A stretch of DNA of 23,420 bases from contig CAZMUD010000014.1 of NCBI GenBank assembly GCA_964569715.1, positions 1-23,420 of the forward strand. The letters are read 5' to 3'. The DNA is from CAZMUD01 sp964569715 (GTDB lineage Bacteria > Chloroflexota > Dehalococcoidia > Dehalococcoidales > UBA2162). Both the position numbers and the translations under genes were made by a program. A model generated the notes under the pieces. It did no database searches and had not been told where the DNA came from. It saw only the letters and a program-made list of their open reading frames with translations. Below are positions 1-6,925 of the stretch, in pieces (the stretch's first letter is position 1; each line of letters begins with the position of its first letter).

Positions 1-2
1 GC

Positions 3-1268
3 CAGAGAATAGTAACCGGCACTGACATTAAAGACCCTTCTCTAGCTCAAGCTGGCAAGCAGCGAATTGAGTGGGCTTCCCGTGAGATGCCAGTGGTGAA
101 GCTAATCGGGGAGAGGTTCTCCAGAGAGAAGCCTTTCACCGGCATCCGGATTTCAGCTTGTCTTCACATTACTACGGAAACGGCAAATCTGGCTCTGGCC
201 TTAAAGGAAGGAGGAGCCAATATTATCCTCTGTGCTTCTAATCCCCTCAGCACTCAGGATGATGCCGCCGCTGCCTTGGTAGATTATGGTATTCCCACTA
301 ATGCCATTAAAGGGGAAGATGAGGCAACATACTATAAACACATTAATACCGCCCTTGATAGTAAACCCCAGCTTACGGTAGATGATGGTGCTGACCTGGT
401 TACCACCCTGCATACCAAGCGGAGCGATTTAATTAAAGATGTCATCGGCGGCACCGAAGAAACGACCACTGGTGTTATCAGACTGCGCAGTATGGCGAAG
501 GCAGGCGAGCTAAAGTATCCCTTAATCGCGGTAAATGATGCCCAGACCAAGTACCTGTTTGATAACCGCTACGGCACCGGGCAGAGCACCGTTGACGGCA
601 TCACCCGTGCTACCAATATCCTGTGGGCAGGTAAAAAGGTGGTGGTCTGTGGCTATGGCTGGTGTGGGCGTGGCATAGCCTTAAGAGCCAAAGGGTTGGG
701 CTCGAAGGTGATTGTGACCGAAGTAGAGCCAGTCTGTGCCCTGGAGGCAGCTATGGATGGTTTTCAGGTGATGCCGCTGATGGAGGCGGCTAAAGAGGGA
801 GATATTTTCATTACTGTTGCCGGCGATAAACATGTCATTGATGAAGCCCATCTCCGGGTGATGAAGGACGGAGCTATTCTGGCTAATAGTGGACATTTTA
901 ATGTAGAGATTAATATCCCGGCTTTAGAAAGTATGGCGCAAAGTAAGCGAAGGATACGGCCTTTTGTTGATGAATACACATTAAATAATGAGCGCCATTT
1001 GTATCTGCTGGGTGAGGGGAGATTGATTAATCTGGCGGCGGCTGAAGGGCACCCGGCCAGCGTTATGGATATGAGCTTTGCCAATCAGGCACTGTGCCTG
1101 GAATATATTGTAAAAAACAGGGGAAAGCTCGAGCCTAAGGTTTACCCGGTACCTGAAGAAATTGATAAGCAGGTGGCTCGGCTAAAACTGAACTCTATGG
1201 GCATTGAGATTGACACCCTAACGCCAGAGCAAAGGCAGTACCTAACCAGTTGGCAAGAAGGGACATAG
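3..1268 (+). CDS. ahcY: Adenosylhomocysteinase, 5' end outside window
   Basis: Hydrolyses S-adenosylhomocysteine to adenosine and homocysteine, removing the product of SAM-dependent methylation; cytosolic and NAD-dependent. The frame is open from the left edge, and codons before the first ATG (position 87) already encode typical family sequence (DIKDPSLAQAGKQRIEWA), so that ATG is internal and the true start lies upstream of the window. Visible motifs are ACLHITTETANL and ASNPLSTQDD in the substrate domain, and VVVCGYGWCGRG, the GxGxxG NAD-binding Rossmann turn. The C-terminus is intact and ends about 12 nt before metK. The two genes form a SAM-cycle operon: MetK makes SAM and AhcY clears SAH. 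Identity is certain; only the start is unknown. Confidence 0.97.
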   Translation, partial: QRIVTGTDIKDPSLAQAGKQRIEWASREMPVVKLIGERFSREKPFTGIRISACLHITTETANLALALKEGGANIILCASNPLSTQDDAAAALVDYGIPTNAIKGEDEATYYKHINTALDSKPQLTVDDGADLVTTLHTKRSDLIKDVIGGTEETTTGVIRLRSMAKAGELKYPLIAVNDAQTKYLFDNRYGTGQSTVDGITRATNILWAGKKVVVCGYGWCGRGIALRAKGLGSKVIVTEVEPVCALEAAMDGFQVMPLMEAAKEGDIFITVAGDKHVIDEAHLRVMKDGAILANSGHFNVEINIPALESMAQSKRRIRPFVDEYTLNNERHLYLLGEGRLINLAAAEGHPASVMDMSFANQALCLEYIVKNRGKLEPKVYPVPEEIDKQVARLKLNSMGIEIDTLTPEQRQYLTSWQEGT

Positions 1269-1280
1269 AAAGGAGAAAAG

Positions 1281-2492
1281 ATGACTAGTAGTTTCAAGAA
1301 CTCGCCCAAATACATGCTCACCTCGGAGTCAGTTACCGAAGGGCACCCGGATAAGCTATGTGACCAGATAGCAGATGCTATTCTGGATTCCATTATGGGA
1401 AAAGACCCGTATGGCAGAGTAGCCTGTGAGGTAGCCACGACCACTGGACTGGTAATTGTTCTGGGAGAGATTACCACCGATTGCTATGTTGACATTCCTC
1501 AGGTAGTGCGGGAGGTAGTGCGTGATGTAGGCTATGTTTACCCCGAATATGGCTTTGATTGTCAGTCCTGCGGGGTGCTGGTCTCCATTAAGGAACAATC
1601 CTCTGACATTGACCTGGGTGTTAGTAAGTCGCAGGAGGCTAAGAAAGAGCCAATGAGGGATGAACTAGAATCGACTGGTGCCGGTGACCAGGGAATGATG
1701 TTTGGTTTTGCCTGTAGCGAGACGCCGGAACTGATGCCTCTGCCTATTTCCCTGGCACACAAGCTATGCCAGCGCCTGGCTCAGGTGAGAAAAGATAATA
1801 TCCTATCTTACCTTCGCCCCGATGGCAAATCGCAGGTAACCGTAGAATACAGCAACGGCATTCCCAAGCGAGTGGCTAGTGTAGTGATAGGAGCTCAACA
1901 TAACCCCGATATCAGCCACGAGCAGATTGAAAAAGACATCATTGAGCAGGTAATCAGGGCAGTTATTCCCTCTTCACTGATGGATGATAGAACCAGATTC
2001 TATGTTAATGCTACCGGTCGGTTTGTAATTGGAGGGCCGGTATCTGATACTGGTTTCACCGGTCGCAAGATTTTGGTTGATGCCTATGGTGGGGTTGCCC
2101 GGCATGGTGGTGGTGCCTTCTCGGGCAAAGACCCGACCAAGGTTGACCGCTCGGCAGCTTACGCCGCCCGATATATTGCCAAGAACATAGTAGCTGCCGG
2201 GCTAGCCGAGCGTGTGGAGCTTCAAATATCGTATGTCATTGGTGTCGCCCATCCCCTGTCCATCTCTGTCGAAGCCTTCGGCACAGGTAAGGTTGACCAG
2301 GAGGTCTTACTTGCTCTGATTAGCAAGCACTTCGACCTCAGACCTGCGGCCATTATTCGGGACTTTGATTTGCGCCGACCTATATACAGGCAGACGGCTG
2401 CCTATGGGCACTTCGGACGGGACGACCTCGACCTCCCCTGGGAAAAAACCGACAAAGCCGAAATCCTGAGGAAAGAGGCGCTGGGGAAGTAA
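1281..2492 (+). CDS. metK: S-adenosylmethionine synthetase
   Basis: Makes SAM from methionine and ATP; cytosolic, normally tetrameric. The 403-residue length is normal for bacterial MetK. The N-terminal SVTEGHPDKLCDQI motif, the central GAGDQG motif and the C-terminal GGGAFSGKDPTKVDRSAAY signature (ATP, methionine, Mg and K binding) are all present. ATG start with AAAGGAG 6-7 nt upstream. It follows ahcY at a 12-nt distance and is probably co-transcribed. No clear terminator hairpin is visible after the stop codon. Confidence 0.98.
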   Translation: MTSSFKNSPKYMLTSESVTEGHPDKLCDQIADAILDSIMGKDPYGRVACEVATTTGLVIVLGEITTDCYVDIPQVVREVVRDVGYVYPEYGFDCQSCGVLVSIKEQSSDIDLGVSKSQEAKKEPMRDELESTGAGDQGMMFGFACSETPELMPLPISLAHKLCQRLAQVRKDNILSYLRPDGKSQVTVEYSNGIPKRVASVVIGAQHNPDISHEQIEKDIIEQVIRAVIPSSLMDDRTRFYVNATGRFVIGGPVSDTGFTGRKILVDAYGGVARHGGGAFSGKDPTKVDRSAAYAARYIAKNIVAAGLAERVELQISYVIGVAHPLSISVEAFGTGKVDQEVLLALISKHFDLRPAAIIRDFDLRRPIYRQTAAYGHFGRDDLDLPWEKTDKAEILRKEALGK

Positions 2493-2542
2493 CTGGGAGG
2501 AGTTTAATAATAAGAACATAACTATCCTCAAGAGGTGACATT

Positions 2543-2608
2543 ATGGAAGGATGGCTATATGGGTTATTCGCTCTTATCGGGGTGCTTTTTGGTGGTATAT
2601 TCTCTTAA
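2543..2608 (+). CDS. Possible 21-aa membrane peptide or truncated gene start
   Basis: ATG with GAGGTG about 7 nt upstream. It encodes a short hydrophobic peptide beginning MEGWLYGLFALIGVLFGG and stops at TAA 2606-2608. The composition fits one transmembrane helix. It ends exactly where the minus-strand antitoxin ends (4-bp overlap), so it may be either an independent small membrane protein or the N-terminal stub of a larger membrane-anchored protein cut by arrival of the toxin-antitoxin cassette. No function can be assigned. Plausible but short. Confidence 0.3.
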   Translation: MEGWLYGLFALIGVLFGGIFS

Positions 2609-2910
2609 ACAGATACCTTGTCGGATTTCCGTGGTCTCGTGCTAATAAGCAAATCCATATTCAGGGCATTGGCGACCTTGAAAAGAGTCCCGATTGAAAC
2701 GCCACGGTCACCTCTTTCCAACCTGCAAATTGCGGGCTGATGCATACCAGTCAACCGAGCTAACTTTCGCTGGCTCATAGACAACTCATTCCTACGAGCA
2801 ATAAATGCCTGAATAATGTCGTATTTGGGTTGTAATTCCTCATACGCACGACGAATATTCGGTTTACTGAGAAGTTCTTCCTTGAATTCCTTGAAATCAG
2901 TTCCATCCAT
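2605..2910 (-). CDS. XRE-family helix-turn-helix antitoxin (HigA-like)
   Basis: DNA-binding antitoxin of a HigBA/RelE-type module. A Cro/C1-type helix-turn-helix spans roughly residues 33-88 (DIIQAFIARRNELSMSQRKL, then LTGMHQPAICRLERG), with a typical C-terminal NALNMDLLI strand. I chose the ATG at 2910 because GGAG lies 6 nt upstream of it. An in-frame ATG at 2922 is possible, and a longer open frame reaches 2979, but its extra residues look non-coding. It is downstream of the toxin on the same strand, which is HigB-HigA order. The 86-nt gap between the genes holds a perfect palindrome that is its likely operator. In this family the antitoxin binds the toxin and represses the operon. Confidence 0.85.
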   Translation of the reverse strand: MDGTDFKEFKEELLSKPNIRRAYEELQPKYDIIQAFIARRNELSMSQRKLARLTGMHQPAICRLERGDRGVSIGTLFKVANALNMDLLISTRPRKSDKVSV

Positions 2911-2950
2911 TGCAATCTCCATCTCTATATATGTGTGTATGTGTACATTC

Positions 2951-2979
2951 ATGATAACATCAATGTTATCACTTCGCAA
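2951..2979 (-). promoter_or_regulatory. Candidate internal promoter for the antitoxin
   Basis: On the minus strand TTGCGA (2974-2979) is followed after 17 nt by TATCAT (2951-2956), upstream of the antitoxin start. It overlaps the palindrome at 2952-2971, as expected for an autoregulated site. It would let the antitoxin be expressed without the toxin. Pattern match only. Confidence 0.4.
2952..2971. promoter_or_regulatory. Perfect 20-bp palindrome, probable antitoxin operator
   Basis: TGATAACAT-CA-ATGTTATCA has 9-bp perfect arms and a 2-bp centre. It lies between the toxin stop and the antitoxin start. The symmetry and size suit a dimeric XRE repressor. Assignment to the adjacent antitoxin is inferred. 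Confidence 0.6.
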
Positions 2980-2996
2980 ACAGGTTCTGACGTGTT

Positions 2997-3347
2997 TTAA
3001 CTCGATGATTTAGACTCATGGTCATTCATCCTCTTAAAAGCTATTAAAATGTCTCTCTTTGACAATTTATCGCTCTTTTTCTTTACCGCATGCAACAGAA
3101 TAAACTTTCTGCCTGAAAAAGCAAAGTATAGAATTCTATAATAGTCGGAGCTGTGTTTTATCCTTAATGACCAAATCTTACCTTCTACTTTTTCAACGTA
3201 GGGTTTACCAAGAGACAAATCAAACCTATATAGCAAGTCGAAGACATGTAAAATTTCACCTATTGCGCCGAAAGGTTGCTCAAGAATAAAATCCTTAACA
3301 GGCTCATTGCCATCATCATCTTTATATAAAACAACCCTCCAATCCAT
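2997..3347 (-). CDS. RelE/HigB-family toxin (phage Gp49-like, PF05973 type)
   Basis: Probable ribosome-dependent mRNA endonuclease. The 116-residue protein has the family layout: N-terminal VVLYKDDDGNEPVKDFI, central GKIWSLRIKHSSDYYRILYF (the G-x-W-E-L-R...YRILY core, here S in place of the usual E), then FILLHAVKKKSDKLSKRDI and a basic end. Basic residues in the last two blocks are the usual RNA-contact region. The ATG at 3347 has no Shine-Dalgarno, and a TAAAAT -10-like box lies only 6 nt upstream, so translation may be leaderless. It is the first gene of the module. Confidence 0.85.
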   Translation of the reverse strand: MDWRVVLYKDDDGNEPVKDFILEQPFGAIGEILHVFDLLYRFDLSLGKPYVEKVEGKIWSLRIKHSSDYYRILYFAFSGRKFILLHAVKKKSDKLSKRDILIAFKRMNDHESKSSS

Positions 3348-3353
3348 AAATCA

Positions 3354-3359
3354 ATTTTA
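3354..3359 (-). promoter_or_regulatory. -10-like box just upstream of the toxin start
   Basis: TAAAAT on the minus strand lies 6 nt before the toxin ATG. A weak TGTCAA-like -35 lies about 16 nt further upstream. If used, the transcript would begin at or very near the start codon. Confidence 0.3.
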
Positions 3360-3494
3360 GCATAAGTTATCTACCTTGACACCACCCACCAAATATGTAA
3401 AAAATACTAGATATAGTAACATTAGTATTAGCTATCATAAATTATATTTCCTTGCTTTGAAGGGATAGTTATATAATAGAATTAAAGAAAGTCA

Positions 3495-3515
3495 AAGAGG
3501 GGCGAAGCCCCTCTT
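3495..3515. repeat. Perfect 9-bp hairpin with GAA loop
   Basis: AAGAGGGGC-GAA-GCCCCTCTT folds into a very stable stem in the 223-nt gap between the toxin and the phosphohexomutase gene. It lacks a T-tract on the plus side. It may be a terminator-like or repetitive intergenic element. Function not determinable from this window. Confidence 0.55.
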
Positions 3516-3527
3516 AAGAAAATATTT

Positions 3528-3556
3528 TCCCCTTCCCCTTATCAAGGGGAAGGGGA
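3528..3556. repeat. Perfect 13-bp hairpin before the mutase start
   Basis: TCCCCTTCCCCTT (3528-3540) pairs with 3544-3556 across a 3-nt ATC loop. It ends 14 nt before the TTG start at 3571. The pyrimidine arm could alternatively pair with the AAAGGGG Shine-Dalgarno at 3558-3564, so it might affect translation of the downstream gene. Alternatively it is a dispersed intergenic repeat. Confidence 0.6.
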
Positions 3557-3570
3557 TAAAGGGGATAGGG

Positions 3571-5004
3571 TTGAAAAATAGCCCTATAAAATTTGGCACC
3601 GATGGCTGGCGAGGAATCATCGCCCAGGATTTCACCTTTGATAATGTGCGGGTTTGTGCCCAGGCGGTAGCTGACTATTTAAAGCAAGCAGGCTTAGCCA
3701 GTCGGGGGCTGATTATCGGCTATGACACCCGTTTTGCCTCCGAGGACTTTGCTTCAGCCGCAGCCGAGGTAGTTACCGGTAATGGAATAAAGGTATTCCT
3801 CTGTCCCAAGGCTGCCCCGACACCGGTCATAAGTTTTGGCACTCTGGCTCGAAAAGCTGGTGGGGCTATTGTCATCACCGCCAGCCACAATCCTGCTATC
3901 TGGAATGGCTTTAAGTATAAGACCGAAGATGGTGCCGGTGCTCCAGATGAGGTTACCGCTGAAATAGAAAAGAACATTTCACGTACTCTTGATGCCGGGA
4001 AGATAGAGCAAATGCCACTGGCTAAAGCATTGGAGCAAGGGTTGGTAGAATACCTTGATTTAGCCCCAATCTATTTCCAGCATGTTGCCAAGCTAATTGA
4101 CCTTGATGAGCTACGTCAGGCCAGGCTGAAGGTAGTTGTTGACCCTATGTATGGAGCCGGCGCTGGCTATCTCAAGGCGCTGTTAGACGGGGGAGCTATT
4201 AAGGTAGTGGAAATAAACGGTGAGCGCAACCCCTTATTTCCGGGAATACAGCCTGAGCCGATTGCGGCTAATCTGGCTAAACTCTCAGCTACTGTTAGAG
4301 AGCAGGGGGCTAATGTGGGATTGGCGACCGATGGTGATGCCGACCGCCTTGGCATCGTAGATGAAAAGGGAATGTTCCTGACCACACTTCAGGTCTTTGC
4401 TTTGCTCTGCCTTTACCTGCTGGAGGTGCGTGGTGAGCGGGGACTTATCGTCAAGACAATAACTACTACCAGTATGGTCAACCGCCTGGGCGAAATATTC
4501 AATGTGCCGGTTCGCGAGACACCGGTAGGTTTTAAATATGTGGCTCCGATAATGCTAGATAAAGATGAAGATGTCCTCATTGGTGGTGAAGAAAGCGGTG
4601 GCTTTGGCTTCCGGGGTCATATGCCAGAAAGAGATGGCATTTTTTCCAGTCTATATTTTCTTGACCTGATGGTTAAGACGGGCAAAAATCCCTCAGAACT
4701 CATAGAATACCTCTACAGTAAGGTGGGTGCTCACCATTTTGACCGTGTGGATGTAGAATTTCCTGAGCCAGAACGTCAGGTAATAATTGAACGCATAAAA
4801 CATAATCACCCGGAGTATATTGATGGGGTTAAGGTAGTAAAATTTGATACTACCGATGGCTTTCGTTTTATTCTGGCCGATACTACCTGGCTGCTCATCA
4901 GATTTTCCGGGACTGAGCCGTTGCTTCGCATCTATGCCGAAAGTAGCACGTCGGCTCGGGTAGAGAAGCTGCTCGAGCTAGGTAAAGAGTTAGCTGGAGT
5001 CTAG
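3571..5004 (+). CDS. Phosphohexomutase (phosphoglucomutase/phosphomannomutase family)
   Basis: Interconverts hexose 1- and 6-phosphates for sugar-nucleotide synthesis. The 477 residues have the four-domain alpha-D-phosphohexomutase layout: ITASHNP with phosphoserine Ser105; the metal loop DGDADR at 254-259; the sugar-specificity loop GEESGG at 339-344; and the phosphate-binding RFSGTEP at 444-450. GEESGG suggests glucose/mannose substrates and not GlmM, but exact specificity cannot be read. It starts with TTG, with AAAGGGG about 6 nt upstream. It is followed after 32 nt by a cupin often linked to mannose-phosphate metabolism, so a role in mannose or nucleotide-sugar supply is reasonable. Confidence 0.92.
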   Translation: MKNSPIKFGTDGWRGIIAQDFTFDNVRVCAQAVADYLKQAGLASRGLIIGYDTRFASEDFASAAAEVVTGNGIKVFLCPKAAPTPVISFGTLARKAGGAIVITASHNPAIWNGFKYKTEDGAGAPDEVTAEIEKNISRTLDAGKIEQMPLAKALEQGLVEYLDLAPIYFQHVAKLIDLDELRQARLKVVVDPMYGAGAGYLKALLDGGAIKVVEINGERNPLFPGIQPEPIAANLAKLSATVREQGANVGLATDGDADRLGIVDEKGMFLTTLQVFALLCLYLLEVRGERGLIVKTITTTSMVNRLGEIFNVPVRETPVGFKYVAPIMLDKDEDVLIGGEESGGFGFRGHMPERDGIFSSLYFLDLMVKTGKNPSELIEYLYSKVGAHHFDRVDVEFPEPERQVIIERIKHNHPEYIDGVKVVKFDTTDGFRFILADTTWLLIRFSGTEPLLRIYAESSTSARVEKLLELGKELAGV

Positions 5005-5036
5005 GCAGCCTCGGAGCTGTTAGGAGGTAATTGAGT

Positions 5037-5396
5037 ATGGAGGATAAACTTCCCCGAAAAACAGAAAAGCCCTGGGGGTTTGAGCTGTTATTTGCTCATA
5101 CTCCAAAGTATGCGGGTAAGGTAATTTTCGTTCGGGCAGGGCATAAGCTTAGCCTTCAATATCATAGGGAGAAGGATGAAAGTATGTACTTGTATGAAGG
5201 GGAAGCCCTGATAGAAATTGAAGAGAGCGATGGGCAGTTAGTTCAATCTGTAGCTCAACCTGGTTATTGTCTCAGGATTCCCCCGCTTACTAAGCATCGC
5301 CTGGAGGCGATAGAGGACACAACCCTATTTGAAGTCTCAACCCCTGAGCTGGAAGACGTAGAGAGGGTGGAGGATGACTACGGACGAGCCGATTGA
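5037..5396 (+). CDS. Cupin-domain protein (mannose-6-phosphate isomerase type II-like)
   Basis: A single small cupin of 119 residues. The N-terminal KPWGFELLFAHTPKYAGKVI and HKLSLQYHREKDESMYLYEG (cupin motif 1, His43) resemble the cupin domain of type II phosphomannose isomerase / GDP-mannose pyrophosphorylase. Motif 2 is IPPLTKHRLEA (His87), and the end contains FEVSTPELEDVERVEDDYGR, also typical. I chose the ATG at 5037, which lies 9 nt after a perfect AGGAGG; a TTG at 5031 is too close (3 nt). It is probably co-transcribed with the phosphohexomutase and may act on mannose 6-phosphate or act as a sugar-binding accessory. Catalytic activity is not proven by sequence. Confidence 0.85.
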   Translation: MEDKLPRKTEKPWGFELLFAHTPKYAGKVIFVRAGHKLSLQYHREKDESMYLYEGEALIEIEESDGQLVQSVAQPGYCLRIPPLTKHRLEAIEDTTLFEVSTPELEDVERVEDDYGRAD

Positions 5397-5404
5397 CAGC
5401 TAGT

Positions 5405-5434
5405 TTGACACGGTGTGTTGCCCCCTGATAGACT
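5405..5434 (+). promoter_or_regulatory. Candidate tRNA-Asp promoter
   Basis: Consensus TTGACA at 5405-5410, an 18-nt spacer, then TAGACT at 5429-5434. It lies about 50 nt before the tRNA and just after the cupin stop codon. Confidence 0.5.
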
Positions 5435-5484
5435 TTGGATAAGCAAAGAGGTTTCATTACTAACCCCACCTATTGAATCAGAAT

Positions 5485-5561
5485 GGCCCTGTGGTGTAGC
5501 GGACTAACATGCCACCCTGTCACGGTGGAGATCGGGGGTTCGAATCCCCCCAGGGTCGCCA
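5485..5561 (+). tRNA. tRNA-Asp (anticodon GTC)
   Basis: The acceptor stem GGCCCTG pairs with CAGGGTC (one G-T pair). The anticodon stem CCACC/GGTGG encloses CTGTCAC with anticodon GTC. The T arm is GGGGG-TTCGAAT-CCCCC. The discriminator G73 is the usual aspartate identity base. CCA is encoded at 5559-5561. Confidence 0.97.
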
Positions 5562-5567
5562 AGTTAG

Positions 5568-5684
5568 ACCCTTGAGATACTCTTCACAGGAGAGCGTTTC
5601 CGTAGGATGGCACTAACTGAAGATTGCAAGGAAGGTGTGAAGTCCTTCATAGAGAAGAGACCGCCGGTCTGGAAAGGTAGATAG
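5568..5684 (+). pseudogene. Remnant of an enoyl-CoA hydratase (crotonase) gene
   Basis: Starting 6 nt after the tRNA CCA, the frame reads LEILFTGERF, which matches the crotonase mid-region (ALELLLTGERFSAEEA type). It runs directly into ALTEDCKEGVKSFIEKR and PPVWKGR plus stop, the typical C-terminus of that family (TEDQKEGmrAFlEKRkPvfkGr type). The roughly 80-100 residues normally between these blocks, and the whole N-terminal half, are missing. An ATG at 5607 would give only 25 aa. I read this as a deletion-scarred 3' remnant joined to the tRNA end. Based on recalled family motifs, not a search. Confidence 0.6.
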
Positions 5685-5852
5685 GCTTGGTTTACCAGTG
5701 CAATCTGATAGCACCGAAACCGTGACTTTTATAGGGCTTCTTTGGTAAAGAACAAGGGACTGACTCTAACTCAGCTGGCTATGGAGTAGACCACATTATT
5801 GCTTGAAAACTGAAAAAATAAAAAAACGGCAGAAAAATAGCTAATATACCGG
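5685..5852. other. Gene-free spacer
   Basis: No convincing gene, RNA or terminator seen. A short plus-strand frame (5712-5786) reads KNKGLTLTQLAME, vaguely like an aldo/keto-reductase or helix-turn-helix fragment, and is broken by TAG. The end is rich in A on the plus strand, giving T-runs for minus-strand transcripts ending here, but no hairpin accompanies them. Confidence 0.4.
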
Positions 5853-6785
5853 TTAGTAGCCACTTAAGGTTAATAAGGTCACCCCACCGATGATGAGGCT
5901 GACGGAGATAATCTTTATGATGGCGATGCCTCGGCTGAGGCGCTCCTCCAGCACCGCTGGGAAAATGCGGCTCAAGGACAGGGCATAGATGAAGACGAAG
6001 CAGGGTCGGATGCTCAGGATAGTGGAAACCAGGGACACCGGCCCCTGCTCCATTGCCCAGAAGGATAAGATGATGCCCACCAGGGCTATGCACTCGTTGA
6101 GGGTTAGCAAGCCTAGGGCTAGGCTCCGCTCCTTCATGTCCCTGAGTTCCTTCAGAATCCTGGGACGCACTGAGGGGAGTAGGAATATTGCGCCGAAGCA
6201 GATGGCGTTGACGGAATACATGTTCCAGAATGACATATAGTCTAGGGCATACTTGCTGGCAGTGTTAGCTACTCCCAGGAGCAGGCTCGAGACCATGAGC
6301 ATAGCGAAGGACTTACGGAGTCGGGCCCCCTGTCTTCCAGCATCGCGCCGTACCGAGATGAGTACCGCTCCAGCCACCGTCATAAAAATGGCCAGCCATT
6401 CCATATAGCCCAGTGCCTCGCCCAGGAGAGGCACCGCCAGGATAGCCACGAAGATGGGGAAGGTATGGACCACAGGTATAATCCGCGATATTTCCTCAGA
6501 GCGCATGGCTTGTAGCATAATGAGCACTCCTGCCGAGCGGACGATGCCCGAGGTAAAAGCCACTTCCAGCGGGGTGGCACCGATTTCTCCGGGCAAGGGG
6601 TAGAGGCCAAGGATTATTAGCCCAAATCCGAGATGCAAAATACCAACCGGAATGAGGAAAGCCCAGAGACTTGGCATTCGCTTGGAGATGAGGTGGCTAT
6701 CGACTATAGCCACCACCCCCATGATGGCGGCACTAACGATGGCAGCGGTAATCCACATCACAGGTAGTGCGAGCTCCTTTTCCAA
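5853..6785 (-). CDS. EamA/DMT-superfamily transporter
   Basis: Integral membrane protein of about 300 residues with roughly ten hydrophobic segments arranged as two EamA repeats. The first repeat contains HTFPIFVAILAVPLLGEALG and the second SLVSTILSIRPCFVFIYALS, each in the position of the signature 'P-x-x-x-x-x-x...E' helix pair of the drug/metabolite transporter superfamily. A short basic linker (SVRRDAGRQGARLRKS) separates the halves. The substrate cannot be read. The frame opens at a TTG (6785) without a Shine-Dalgarno. AAAAGGAG lies just inside it, so GTG at 6761 or ATG at 6758, 12-15 nt downstream of that motif, may be the true start. It is a monocistronic gene between the tRNA locus and the insertion sequence. 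Confidence 0.88.
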   Translation of the reverse strand: MEKELALPVMWITAAIVSAAIMGVVAIVDSHLISKRMPSLWAFLIPVGILHLGFGLIILGLYPLPGEIGATPLEVAFTSGIVRSAGVLIMLQAMRSEEISRIIPVVHTFPIFVAILAVPLLGEALGYMEWLAIFMTVAGAVLISVRRDAGRQGARLRKSFAMLMVSSLLLGVANTASKYALDYMSFWNMYSVNAICFGAIFLLPSVRPRILKELRDMKERSLALGLLTLNECIALVGIILSFWAMEQGPVSLVSTILSIRPCFVFIYALSLSRIFPAVLEERLSRGIAIIKIISVSLIIGGVTLLTLSGY

Positions 6786-6925
6786 CTATCAGTCAATGGT
6801 ATATCTTACCCTATATGGAAGGAAATGGGTAGGAGATAGAGGGCGGCAGACTAGCCGGGCACAAGTTGCAGTGTGCCCTGCTGGTTGGCCCGAATGAGGT
6901 CCCAGTTCCAGAGCAGAAAACATTA

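Noticed and set aside
201..413. Antisense frames over ahcY, metK, ileS and other genes
   Set aside because: They are shadows of strongly conserved genes on the other strand, with no ribosome sites or family resemblance.
5712..5813. Possible aldo/keto-reductase or helix-turn-helix relic (KNKGLTLTQLAME, stop, TTLLLEN)
   Set aside because: The similarity is to one short motif only and two families fit equally badly; not enough to call a pseudogene.
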